Positions 11,601-20,250 of a stretch of 64,000 nucleotides of DNA are shown here, in pieces. Both the position numbers and the translations under genes were made by a program. The notes under the pieces were generated by a model. That model was given only the letters and a program-made list of their open reading frames with translations. It made no database searches and was not told the DNA's origin. Source of the DNA: Aspidiotus rigidus (lineage: Eukaryota; Arthropoda; Insecta; Hemiptera; Diaspididae); contig JAVHKY010000016.1 in the NCBI GenBank assembly GCA_035079385.1, forward strand, positions 5,689,501 through 5,753,500, written 5' to 3'. Position 1 is the first letter of the stretch. Each line of letters opens with the position of its first letter.

Positions 11601-14600
11601 ATCATATTTCTCGAGAGTCGAAATTTTTCTAAGTTTTTCGCTGGACGGCGGACGGCGCACGGCGCACGCCAGATTTCTCAAATAGCCCCCCATAAAACAG
11701 GTTCCCTGTTAAAATTTCGACTCTCGAGCCATATATGATAGGAGAGGGACTTGGAAAAAATTTCGACTCTCCAGCTATAGATGATAAGAGGGTGACTTAG
11801 AAAAATTTCGACTCTCGAGCAATATATGATAGAAGGGAGAATTAGAAAAATTTCGACTCTCGAGCCATATATGATAGGAGAGGGACTTAGAAAAAATTTC
11901 AACTCTCGAGCTATAGATGATAGAAGGGGGGGACTTAGAAAAAATTCGACTCTCGCGCCATATGTGATAGGAGAGGGACTTAGAAAAATTTCGACTCTCG
12001 AGCTAATAGTTGGTCCAGGCCTTCTTCTTAATACCTTTCTCCAAATCTAGGCTTCCTTGAATTTTCAATACCAAATCTCATTCGAATCATAAAACAGGTT
12101 CCCTGCGTTCCTCGTTTAACTTCGTTAAGGAAGCCGTCATTTTTCTAAGTCCCTCTCCTATCATATATAGCTCGAGGGTTGAAATTTTTCTAAGTTTTTC
12201 GCTGGACGGCGCACGGCGTACGCCAGATTTCTCAAATAGCCCCCCATAAAACAGGTTCCCTGTTAAAATTTGGATTCTCGAGCTATATATGATAGGAGGG
12301 GGACTAAGAAAAATGTCGACTCTCGAGCTATATATGATATGAAAGGGACTTGGAAAATTTCAACTCTCGAGCTATCATATATAGCTGGAGATTCGAGACA
12401 AAATTTAGGCTCTCAAACTATATTATACTAGGCGAAGACTTGGAAAAATTTATCATAATTATATAGCTGGAGATTCGAGAAAAATTTAGACTCTCAAACT
12501 ATATTATACTAGGCTTATAGTAGGTCTAGGCCGTCTTTATACTAGCTTTATCTAGGTCTAGGCTTCCTTGAATTTTCGATAGGTACCAAATCCCATTTGA
12601 CTCATAAAACAGGTTCCCTGCGTTACTCTTTAACTTCTTTAAGGAAGCCGTCGTTTTGTACAGTTGTTGTGTGTTTGTATAAGTGGGTCAGCAGATGTTT
12701 AAAATTATACATTCCATTTGGAGAAATTGGACATACTACCTTTTCAATTCTAGAGATGAAACGGTATAATGTCCATTTTCTCCTTTTGAAAAACATAATT
12801 TTATACATACAAACTGCTGACAAACACACAAGCACACAACAAAATTTGGAGTTAAAAGAGTATAATTAATAACTAAGAATTCTCTGCAGGTATCATGTTT
12901 AGATTCAATTTTTACCTTTTTTCATTCACTCATGCAACCCATACTTACTTATAATATCATTCAGTAGTAGACTCTATTATTGCAGGCTGTTGAAAGTTAT
13001 ATTTTGTTGTATACTTGTGTGTGAGTGTGTCAGCAGCCTGTATGTGTAAAATATGCTTTTTAAAAGGTGAAAATGGACATAATACCTTTTCAATTCTGGA
13101 GATAAAACGCTATCCATTTTCACCTTTTAAAAAGCATATTTTACACATACAGGCTGGTGACACACTCACACAAGTACACAACCAAATATAACTTTCAACA
13201 GCCTGCAATAATAGAGTCTACTACTGAATGATATTATAAGTAAGTATGGGTTGCATGAGTGAATGAAAAAAGGTAAAAATTGAATCTAAACATGATAGCT
13301 GCAGAGAATTGTTAGTTCATACCAATCCCATATTTTATAGTGTGTTTGTGTGAGTGTGTCAGCAACCTGTATGTGTAAAATATGCTATTTTCCAATTCAA
13401 TAGTTGAATCAACTCATTGGTCATTACTACGTTTTATCCTCAGAATAAGGTATCATGTCCATTTTCACCTTTTAAAAAGTATATTTTACACATACAGGCT
13501 GCTGACACACTTACACAAGCACACAATAAAATATGGGATCAAAAGGGTATGGAAGTAACAATTCTCTGCAGGTATATCATGTTTAGATTCAATTTTTACC
13601 TTTTTTGATTCAGTCAGGCAACCCATACTTACTTATAATATCATTCAGTAGTAGACTCTATTGTTGTAGGCTGTTGAAAGCTATACTAACAGGGAACCTG
13701 TTGTATGGGGGGCTTTTTGAGAAATTTGCCGTGCGCCATCCAACAAAAAACAGAAAAATTTCGACTCTCGAGCCATGTATGATAGGAATTTTTCCAAGTC
13801 TCCCTTTTATCATATATAGCTCGAGAATCAAAATATTTTTCCAAGTCCCCCTGCTATCAGCAGTATACTTTTCCGCGGAATTCACGAAGATTGTTCTTCC
13901 ACATCGTCAGCTTCGTTCTCTCCCCTCGAAGTTTTCAGTACCTGATGATAGGTCGAAACCTGTCGTCTACTATCCTGACTCAAAATTATCTCGTTTTTGA
14001 CAATTTTTTACTAATGCTCTTTATTTTAATGTTACGACCTTCGTAATTCTTTCTTGAAAATTTTATTCTTTTCTTTATTTTATTTTTATTTTATTTCTTT
14101 TTCAAATTTATTTCTAGTCTGATTCCTTGTCAGATTAAGTAATCGCATTACGTCCCTGTGTCTTCGAATTTATTATTCATCATGGTTGGTACCCACGAGG
14201 AAACTGTCCAATTTAGGAACAGTAGTACAAAAGTAGTTCATTGCGGGTAATTTCACATTTTCCAAACAATAGAACCTAAACACTACCAAAATCGATAATC
14301 AAAATAAAAATTAATCGAAAATTATGATAGAAATCGAAGAATTCACTTAACAACAGCTTCCCTGCTCGCCTCAATCAACGTGGATAATGCGATTTTTGCG
14401 AAATTTCACCAATCCAGTTTCTTCGAGGATCCCTTCCCTCGCTCCCTGTCGTAACGATTTTTCCTATTGGACTGTGAATCTCTGCGTCAAGATTAGACCA
14501 GCAGTCTTTTTTTGATACATAGGCTAATAATAATCTGTCATATTTTCGTAAAAAATTGCATTTGTAATTAAAAAATTTGAAATTTTATCGAGGCTCGTTG

Positions 14601-17600
14601 CTCTTTAGTGTCTGATCTATGTATTGCTCTTAGGTAACTAATTGTACTATGCTTCTTTCAGGAAGTGCATTGAATTGTTACGAATGCAATAGTCACCGAG
14701 ATGGTAAAAATTGCGAAACTACAGACAAAGAAATACTGAGGAATTATTCTGTACCATGTAACAGAAAGCCCGATGAAAATTCTTACGTGGCATGCCGCAA
14801 AATAAAGCAAACTATCGACTTCGCAGTCAATGGATGTAAGTACGATCCACCCTTTGATGGCTTATTTCGCGAGTCTTCTAATTCAGTATGTTGTACTAAT
14901 TTCGAAAGGTACGTGAACCCGATACGAGATGTGCGTAAGGCTTCATCGGTTATATAACATCTATTAATGGCGAAACACTGAAGGAGGATAGTTGAATTAG
15001 GCTAATAACTTTTCTCGGATTCAAAAATATTCCTTTTATGTTGGATAAACCCGAAGGAAAACTTGTACATTTAACACGGGGTACACGTAAAACAAATGTT
15101 ATCCCAAGTTTCGCGTTTTGTATAATACCTAACTGTCAAAGCGTACTACGCTAGTTTTTCCGTTAAGGATCGATCTGAAAATGACGCGACACTGGTGAGA
15201 CGTGCAAACACCAAAGGTTATAATTTTTATAGGGCGTTTTTTCCAGACGCACGCACACCAGTACGGACTCAAACCCATAGAAATTCCCATAAGAAAAGCA
15301 CAGAGATCTAAATCGATAAAAATTTCCACCATGAAAGCGCAGGAATTTTATTAGTTTGAGTCTGAAGTTGCGTGTGCAAGGAGTTGTCGGTCCGCAAAGG
15401 GTAAGACGATCATATTCCGTTTCTGGTACTCTATTTCATAAATGAAACCGCTATCATTAAGGAATCGCATTACTGCAGAGAAATAATTATGGTTTCACTT
15501 CCATAACCCAAGATGGGGGGTGACAACGATTGACGTCTATATCCAACATCTTTTTTGATATGGAATCTGTTCGACTGACCTACTTTATGGGAACATCCGC
15601 ACTATTTCCATCTTTCGACTACTTTAAAAAGTTGGAAGAGTTGCTTGAGCATTATACAAGAGAAGGGAAAGAAGCAGAAGAGGAGAAAAACTCTGACCAT
15701 TGAGCAGTATAGTTTGGGAGTCGTATTGCAGGAATTATATGTGATGGAAAGGAGGAGTTAAGGAAAGTTACGACCATTGAGCTATACTTCTGACGCTTGC
15801 TAGATTTTAGTGTGCGTGCATGCAATCTGCCTCAATGAAACTGAATTGTTGTACGCCTGAGCTTGTTAGCATTACCTCGGAGAGATCACGAGGAGGTCAC
15901 CGTCTCCCAAAAATTAACCTTGAGTAAGATATCGTTAGAAATATTGTTTGTACGACATGTGATTTTGGAAAATCACGTATATGCGCATCCTTTGAGCTGT
16001 GTTCTTCAGAGGCCTCGGATTGAGAGTGGCTTCGCTCCATTTTCTCCACGAGGTCGCAATGAGGTCACTACAGGCAGTGGTGTTAACCAACAGCGTCAAA
16101 ATATCATGATAGTCGTGTCATGATTCTCATGAGATTGCATGGAATATCATGAGACACAGTGTTTCCAGGTGAAGATTAAAAAAATCTGTATGGCGAGCAT
16201 TATGTCTAAAACAACTCGCAGCCCACACAGTTAGCTGCTCGGAATTGCCTTCATTAACTCTGTTAATTGAGGCAAACAGGGAACCTGTTTTATGGGAGTA
16301 ATCATGTGAGTATCATTTTTTGCTTTTTGTCGTCTCAAGTAGAGTGAACTTTGTTCCTTACCACCTTACAGCCTGTGTGGTACCCCCGGTAGGCCTATCC
16401 TGTTATCAGTTCGGAGATCTGATGACGTCACGATTTGATGACGTCACACGATCTAATGACGTTACGATCTGGTGACGTCACGATGGAGATCTGTGACATC
16501 ACGATCATCATGCCATCACTATCTGATGACGTCACAGAGCTAGTAAAACCACTAATACAGACCTCCTAGACCAATAGTACAAAGGACAAACTGCTAGTAT
16601 AAGCTATTGATAAAGATCTTGTAAGCTTATGGTATGAAGGATGCCTAGACCTAGTATAAAGGAGGCTTGGACCTAGTATACGCCTAGTATAATACGTAGT
16701 ATAAACCTAGTATAATATACTGCATGAAGCAGAGAGGATAAGTCCCCCTCCTATCACTTCATCAAAATTTTTCTAAGTCCCTTTTTCTTGCCGGACGGCG
16801 CCCGGCGCCCGTCATTTTCCTTCAGTTTACCCCCCCCCCCCCGATAAAACAGGTTCCCTGTTAAAAAAGTACGGATTTTTGTGCTCCGGAGCCGGATGAA
16901 CATACTTCGGAGCCGTATAAACCTGCTCCGGAGCTGTATGAACCTTTTCCGAGTCAGTTGATACGATCAAGAGAAAGATATCTTTCATACGCGTAACTAA
17001 GGTACTTTTCTCTTGATCGACTTGATATTGAATGTGAGGACTGGACGATCAGGAGAAAAATATCTTTTATACCAGAGACGAAAGTACTTTTCCATTGATC
17101 GACTTATACATGGAAGTAAAGCGATGTCAGCCAATGACGATCAGGAGAAAGGTGTCTCTTATACAAGTGATCAGGTACCCTGGTGGTCAACATGATACAC
17201 AAAATAAGAATCTGCAGAAAAGATTCTATTCAAGGAGTATAAGAGGTACCTTTCCACGATGTCACAAAAAATCTGTCCTTCATTTTATCATCATTTTTTA
17301 AGCTTTTTGGGTATTTTTTAGAAATTCTTGAGATTTCGAGGATTTTATGGGCAATTTCGGCATTTTGTTGGTAAATTATGAGATTTCATGCCAATATCAT
17401 GAGACCATGAGACAATCATGAGATATTATCAAATATCATGAGGGTTAACACCACTGTACTACAGGGATCTACCCCTTTGACCGAGGGAGCGCCTTTGACT
17501 ATATAGTACTTTGTATGGACTGCGCTAATGCGTGTTAACGCTCGTTGAAAAGTGGTAGCAAGATCTCTTTCAGTCACTTTGGCGGCAACGTTAATCAAAT

Positions 17601-18622
17601 GGCAGCTCTCAGTCACGTTGGCGGGGCGACGTGTTTTTAAACGGGCGAGATCTCACTACCACTTTTTCACGGGCTTCGCGCAGTCCATACAAAGCATATC
17701 TATAGTCAAAGGGGAGCGCTCGGAACTCAACGTAGAATTCAGGTAGTCTTGGATCATGGGCAAACGTGTATCTACATGCTCCTCCACCAGAGCTTTCAGC
17801 CACCCCTGACAGCTCACTAGGTGCTCACCAGTAGCGCATCGTATCCCCCTCCTCTTCTTCTTCTTGTTTTTTTTCTAATTGAAACTCATATTGAGTGAGT
17901 GAGGTGTAAGTAGAGCACTAATGTTGAAAATATTTTCCAAAAGTACAATTCTACTTTATTAGTTGCTTTTACAAGAGTACTTTTGGCTGTCACCCCATCA
18001 CCAGTTGCGTCATAGGTCTCCCCTACTAGGATTCGGTTGCGGCTACAATGACCTTGACCTAGTTTATGGACCTGGAAAATCCATAGAACGCCTTCGGCGT
18101 TTGCTAGCTAAGAAGATGAAGGATACAGAGCTATGCTAGTTTGATCAGCCTTCTTCTTCTACCACCCCGAGAGTTTCATAATTCGGTGCCATTTACGTCT
18201 TCTCAAAGGGTTGCGTAGAAAAATTCTATTTTATCTGTCCATAATTATCTCAGCAAACATTGCTGTCTACAGCTTATCGAATCGTCACTTCTCGTATACT
18301 TTCCCTCCATAGTCGCACGACAACTCGGTTACGTAATTATTCGCGAATTTTTATACCACCGTTTTGCCAGTACAAAAAAAATGTTTTCTTAATCTACTGA
18401 ACCATTTTAGTGCCTCCAGACAGTCGAGTGATTCGTAGCTGTGCGTACCAAAAACAAGAGATGAACAAATGTTACCAACGATCAGGATTCGGTGGAAGAC
18501 AAGAAGTCTGCGCCTGCGATACGGACAACTGCAACAATTCGAACTCGATCAAAATCAAACTTGGTTTACTTACAATTAGTGTTCTTCTAGCTTACTTTTT
18601 CAAGCATCAAGTACAGTTATAG
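2567..18622 (+). CDS. Ly6/uPAR (quiver-type) domain protein, three exons
   Basis: The exons are 2567-2639, 14662-14835 and 18411-18622. They join in phase (G|GA and T|TG) to give a 152-residue protein. Residues 1-25 form a signal peptide with a hydrophobic core ([14 protein letters not shown]). The mature part holds ten cysteines in three-finger order, starting LNCYECN and closing with [12 protein letters not shown] hydrophobic C-terminal tail ([14 protein letters not shown]) suggests GPI anchoring. Insect proteins of this class (quiver/sleepless, boudin, crooked and relatives) act at the cell surface or in septate junctions. Which member this is cannot be told. Intron 1 is about 12 kb and packed with transposons. 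Intron 2 is 3.6 kb and carries a nested hAT-type element. All junctions are GT..AG and no break is seen. Confidence 0.9.
2640..4150. other. Start of Ly6 intron 1, unassigned
   Basis: After the donor, this stretch shows no coding homology and no clear element ends. Short open frames here have no recognisable motif. Confidence 0.4.
4170..5660 (-). mobile_element. Jockey-type LINE 3' fragments, two adjacent copies
   Basis: On the minus strand, 4431-4643 encodes an RNase H-like stretch. [12 protein letters not shown] matches the WxPxHxGIxGNE motif of jockey-group RNase H domains, preceded by [23 protein letters not shown], cited here as SPQAVQDL and [14 protein letters not shown]. Bases 4818-5117 resemble the linker after the reverse transcriptase (SALRSAYSL). 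The stretch 5270-5660 repeats 4180-4570 with divergence, including GACGGATAATTC and GCGTGAGGAACGAATTGA. Two partial copies therefore lie head to tail on the minus strand. Both are broken by stops and frameshifts. Confidence 0.65.
5661..6360. other. Intron DNA, unassigned
   Basis: A 246-bp open frame at 5721-5966 (+) has no recognisable domain. The rest is AT-rich with no visible element structure. Confidence 0.3.
6363..7722 (+). mobile_element. Tigger/pogo-type DNA transposon, internally deleted
   Basis: The two ends are perfect 21-bp inverted repeats, CAGTAAAACCTCGATAAGTG plus A at 6363-6383 and its complement at 7702-7722. They are flanked by TA dinucleotides at 6361-6362 and 7723-7724, as expected for the Tc1/mariner-pogo superfamily. 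Sub-terminal repeats of the type AAGTGAAA and CTCGTTAA occur inside both ends. The element is about 1.36 kb, roughly half the usual Tigger length, because the C-terminal part of the transposase gene is missing. It sits in intron 1 of the Ly6 gene. Confidence 0.95.
6751..7638 (+). pseudogene. Tigger/pogo transposase, C-terminally truncated
   Basis: This 295-residue frame encodes the transposase of the enclosing element. Residues 5-50 form a CENP-B/pipsqueak-type helix-turn-helix ([26 protein letters not shown]). Residues 68-135 form a Tc5-type DNA-binding domain ([13 protein letters not shown]). A DDE domain starts near residue 150. Its first two acidic residues are visible, Asp167 in NADETG and Asp272 in FIDNCSAH. 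The reading frame then runs into the element's 3' sub-terminal repeats, so the third acidic residue and about 200 residues found in full-length relatives are absent. The protein cannot be catalytically complete. The frame is otherwise free of stops, so the deletion may be fairly recent or internal copies may be mobilised in trans. Confidence 0.93.
7725..8140. other. Intron DNA, unassigned
   Basis: No coding homology or element ends are visible between the Tigger copy and the Penelope-like fragment. Confidence 0.3.
8165..9040 (+). mobile_element. Penelope-like retroelement, degenerate 3' part
   Basis: Broken frames read in order as a Penelope-type reverse transcriptase and GIY-YIG endonuclease. 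A YVDDIL catalytic box near 8205 is followed by [14 protein letters not shown]. Next come [13 protein letters not shown] near 8400 and [11 protein letters not shown] near 8625. Last is the GIY-YIG-like block [20 protein letters not shown] near 8760. Several stops and frameshifts show it is dead. It lies in intron 1 of the Ly6 gene. Confidence 0.8.
9138..10060 (+). repeat. Hairpin-ended repeat family with 45-bp minisatellite
   Basis: The block 9138-9487 begins AACAGGGGACCTGTTTTATG and ends GCAGGGAACCTGTTTTATG. Between them lie about five units of a 45-bp repeat whose core is CTCGAGCTATATATGATAGG. Bases 9600-9860 hold more units in both orientations. The block 9909-10035 is a reverse-oriented copy with the same conserved ends but no minisatellite unit. 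Shared end sequences include GCCGTGCGCCGTCC and GGCTTCCTTAACGAAG. No coding capacity is seen. It is an uncharacterised non-autonomous family as far as can be judged here. Confidence 0.75.
10078..10760. repeat. Foldback-like inverted-repeat block, copy 1
   Basis: The arm starting GCTGACACACTCACACAA and containing CAACAGCCTGCAACAATAGA and TTGATTCACTCACGCAACCC recurs in reverse orientation within the block. The smaller hairpin arm GTATGTGTAAAATATGC also occurs in both orientations. Nested inverted repeats of this kind resemble foldback elements or MITE clusters. No coding capacity is seen. Confidence 0.7.
10950..11205 (+). repeat. Degenerate tandem repeat, about three units
   Basis: The phrase AGTTTGTGTTTATCTCGGCTT recurs about every 90-110 bp with changes, cited here as GTTTGTGTTTATCTC near 11015, 11115 and 11178. 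Each unit also has a GATACTCATTTTAC-like or GGTACTTATTCTAC-like block. Confidence 0.55.
11375..12535. repeat. 45-bp minisatellite cluster in both orientations
   Basis: More than a dozen units of the 45-bp motif occur. Minus-oriented units (CCTATCATATATAGCTCGAG) run from 11400 to 11620. Plus-oriented units (CTCGAGCCATATATGATAGG) run from 11725 to 12000. Mixed units follow to 12370, then copies of TCTCAAACTATATTATACTA. Embedded hairpin-end motifs CATAAAACAGGTTCCCTG lie at 11691, 12088 and 12246. Confidence 0.8.
12088..12264 (-). mobile_element. Compact copy of the hairpin-ended element (one 45-bp unit)
   Basis: This 177-bp copy runs from CATAAAACAGGTTCCCTGCG to CATAAAACAGGTTCCCTGTT. It keeps the two stem-loops at 12100-12131, a single minisatellite unit, and the GGACGGCGCACGGC block. 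It is the shortest copy that keeps both conserved ends plus one unit and defines the family's skeleton. Confidence 0.6.
12655..13685. repeat. Foldback-like inverted-repeat block, copy 2
   Basis: This is a second, longer copy of the structure at 10078-10760. Bases 13030-13160 form a near-perfect hairpin with arms around GTATGTGTAAAATATGC and GCATATTTTACACATAC. Outer arms (CAACAGCCTGCAATAATAGA versus CTATTATTGCAGGCTGTTG) enclose it. Further alternating arms continue to 13685. No coding capacity is seen. Confidence 0.75.
13686..14000 (+). repeat. Hairpin-end motif and possible Penelope-type terminal region
   Basis: AACAGGGAACCTGTTGTATG starts at 13688, followed by the family's GCCGTGCGCCATCC block and two minisatellite units. 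From about 13860 the sequence changes. It carries TTCAGTA at 13934, CTGATGA at 13942 and CGAAAC at 13954, a combination that also recurs in altered form near 21003 and 61203. Confidence 0.45.
14662..14835 (+). CDS. Ly6 gene exon 2 (first half of three-finger domain)
   Basis: The acceptor is TTCTTTCAG|GA and the donor is GGAT|GTAAGT. The exon encodes 58 residues with five cysteines, beginning [17 protein letters not shown] and including [12 protein letters not shown]. The LxCYxC start is diagnostic of arthropod Ly6/quiver domains. Confidence 0.9.
14836..16074. other. Ly6 intron 2, unassigned part
   Basis: No domain or repeat end was recognised in this stretch. It begins at the exon 2 donor and ends at the hAT-type element. 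Confidence 0.35.
16276..16862. mobile_element. Hairpin-ended element with TGACGTCA array
   Basis: The ends are inverted: ACAGGGAACCTGTTTTAT at 16276 and ATAAAACAGGTTCCCTGT ending at 16861. Inside are four exact TGACGTCA octamers (16423, 16439, 16473, 16527) plus the variants TGACGTTA and TGACATCA. CCTAGTATAA-type repeats lie at 16660-16720, and a run of 13 C begins near 16830. A stem-loop (ATTAAC-TCT-GTTAAT, 16253-16267) precedes the left end. Confidence 0.65.
16875..17185 (+). repeat. Two short tandem repeat arrays inside the hAT-type element
   Basis: Bases 16875-16945 hold three copies of a unit near 24 bp with core CTCCGGAGCCG. Bases 16955-17185 hold about two and a half copies of a unit near 105 bp, each with a GATCAGGAGAAA start and a TACTTTTC...TTGATCGACTT end. 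These two parts are partly inverted to each other. Confidence 0.6.
17477..17725. mobile_element. MITE-like inverted repeat, about 85-bp arms
   Basis: The left arm (around CTTTGACTATATAGTAC and TTTGTATGGACTGCGC) is repeated in reverse on the right (GCGCAGTCCATACAAA, CTATAGTCAAAGG). GTGGTAGCAAGATCTC pairs with GAGATCTCACTACCAC. The arms enclose about 60 bp. It directly follows the right end of the hAT-type element. Confidence 0.65.
17726..18410. other. Remainder of Ly6 intron 2
   Basis: No recognised feature is present. The stretch includes a CTTCTTCTTCTT pyrimidine tract near 17850 and ends in the exon 3 acceptor. Confidence 0.35.
18411..18622 (+). CDS. Ly6 gene exon 3 (second half and GPI tail)
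   Basis: The acceptor is ATTTTAG|TG and the stop TAG is at 18620-18622. The exon carries the last five cysteines ([24 protein letters not shown]) and a hydrophobic tail expected to be exchanged for a GPI anchor. Confidence 0.9.
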
Positions 18623-19057
18623 TATAGATAAAAGGTGTTCACATCACACTCTTACGGTTTCTCTTCTCATTTTTTATCTTACCTAATTTTGAAACTGATT
18701 TTTAGTTACAAGTGAAAAAGGATAGGTAGATTGCCAAAAAGAATACCTATACGTTCGCAGAAGTTTTTGCTTAAAGTTTGAAAGTTAGGACAGGTTTTTC
18801 ATTTAGCTCAGTCGATGTTGTAGCTCTGTCGTGTGAAGTAGTCATAATATTTTTCATACCCTCGATTCAGTTGAAAGTACATTTTCTACTTCTTTGTACA
18901 TCGTCAGCATTTTTCAGCTGTTTTCACTGTTTCACATCATCGAAACTTCCATTGTCATATCAAATATCATAATTATAAAGTTAAGCTATTTCTTAGACTT
19001 TCTATAATATTTTAATAAGATTTTCCGCATTGCTTTAGATAGTCAATTAATTTCTTC

Positions 19058-19063
19058 AATAAA
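19058..19063 (+). terminator. Poly(A) signal candidate for the Ly6 gene
   Basis: An AATAAA hexamer lies about 440 bp after the Ly6 stop codon in AT-rich DNA. The call is positional only. Confidence 0.4.
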
Positions 19064-19539
19064 TTTTAAACTAGAGGAGGATTTTATTTAGGAATAATGA
19101 AAGTGATAAAGTCTCCGAGATAAGTGGGGGTGGAAATTAAAGTACTAGTACGGTATTTTACTTGTAATATTGTGCATATGCAAAAGGAAGTTTATGTCAG
19201 GTCAAATTTTATTATCGAAAATTTTACGTGTATTATGAGTGTTAGAGTGCTCAAGTTATTATAATTATTTAATTATTGCTTTAAAATTTATCTAAATTTG
19301 TTGAGATTTTTCAATCTATATTACCTACCTATTAATTTTAATTGCTATTGTTGATTACATTATAACGTTAATGTATATGTACCCAATATGAGTCTTCATT
19401 ATATGTTTTTGATACAATGTTCTGTGTTCCATAGATAAATGAAGTCACTACTAAACTTTTGAGAGCTATTTCATTTGTGTGGGAAAACCATGTGAGAATA
19501 TGGATTCCGTTGAACTGCTCGCCTCTCACTCCTTTTCTG

Positions 19540-20250
19540 TTTCAGCTGACGCCAGTTAAGGAGACCTTTTTTTTCACGCTCAAATACCAAGACCAAGTGG
19601 AAGGTTTTGATTCTTCCGACTCATTCAATCTACCCACCTCCACACCTGGCTCCACAAAAATCTTGGATGCAGCCCCTGGCCGCGACCGTATCCACATTTG
19701 CATGATGAAAAAAACCTTCCACCTCAACTCTCTTAATCAACTCCGTCCTTTCTTCAACGCAACTCAGAACTCCAAATTTTTTTCGATATCTAGGAAGCGT
19801 TTCCCGTGTCTAGTGTCACCGAATCTCCTTCAAATTATATGGCCTTGTTTTTAAGGCAATTTACCTAAACTCCTCTCATCTTTCCAACATGACAAAATTC
19901 AAGACCAATACTCCTCCCACTAACCCATCCGAGACAGTCTCCTCCAGAAAACTCTTCCCCATCGCTATATTAAATTATCTCACAAACAGTATCAGCGAAG
20001 GCCGCTCTACAGATGACTGTAGTATCTCCTTCTAACCTCTGAACCCCAACGAGCAGCAAGACTATTCCAATTAGCCTATGACAGAATTTCAAAATGGTCA
20101 TCTGACCGTGAATTTCAATTTTCGGACAAGAAAATCGTCATCTTAGTATTTGTAAGACAGATCCCCCGCCCTACGTCTCTTCAATACCGCGTCTACAGAA
20201 CCTCAAAAACGCTGAAAATTCCATCTAAATCGACTAAGTACGAACTCAAC
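19540..20250 (+). mobile_element. Jockey-type LINE fragment, degenerate
   Basis: This stretch starts CTGTTTCAGCTGACGCCA, exactly like the copy at 26772, and matches it in degenerate form through the reverse-transcriptase region. Examples are the PSETVSSRKLFP-like stretch near 19925 and the block around CATCTGACCGTGAATTTCAA near 20098. It has many stops and is clearly dead. It lies between the Ly6 gene and PLA2. Confidence 0.6.

Larger units (their letters stand above)
16075..17456. mobile_element. hAT-type non-autonomous element carrying nested repeats
   Basis: The termini are CAGTGGTGTTAACC at 16075 and its complement GGTTAACACCACTG ending at 17456. CAGTG ends are typical of hAT elements. 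The flanks CACTACAG (16066-16073) and TACTACAG (17457-17464) form an 8-bp target duplication with one mismatch. Sub-terminal TATCATGAGA-like repeats occur at both ends. The interior holds the nested hairpin-ended element at 16276-16862 and several tandem repeats. No transposase is encoded. Confidence 0.7.
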
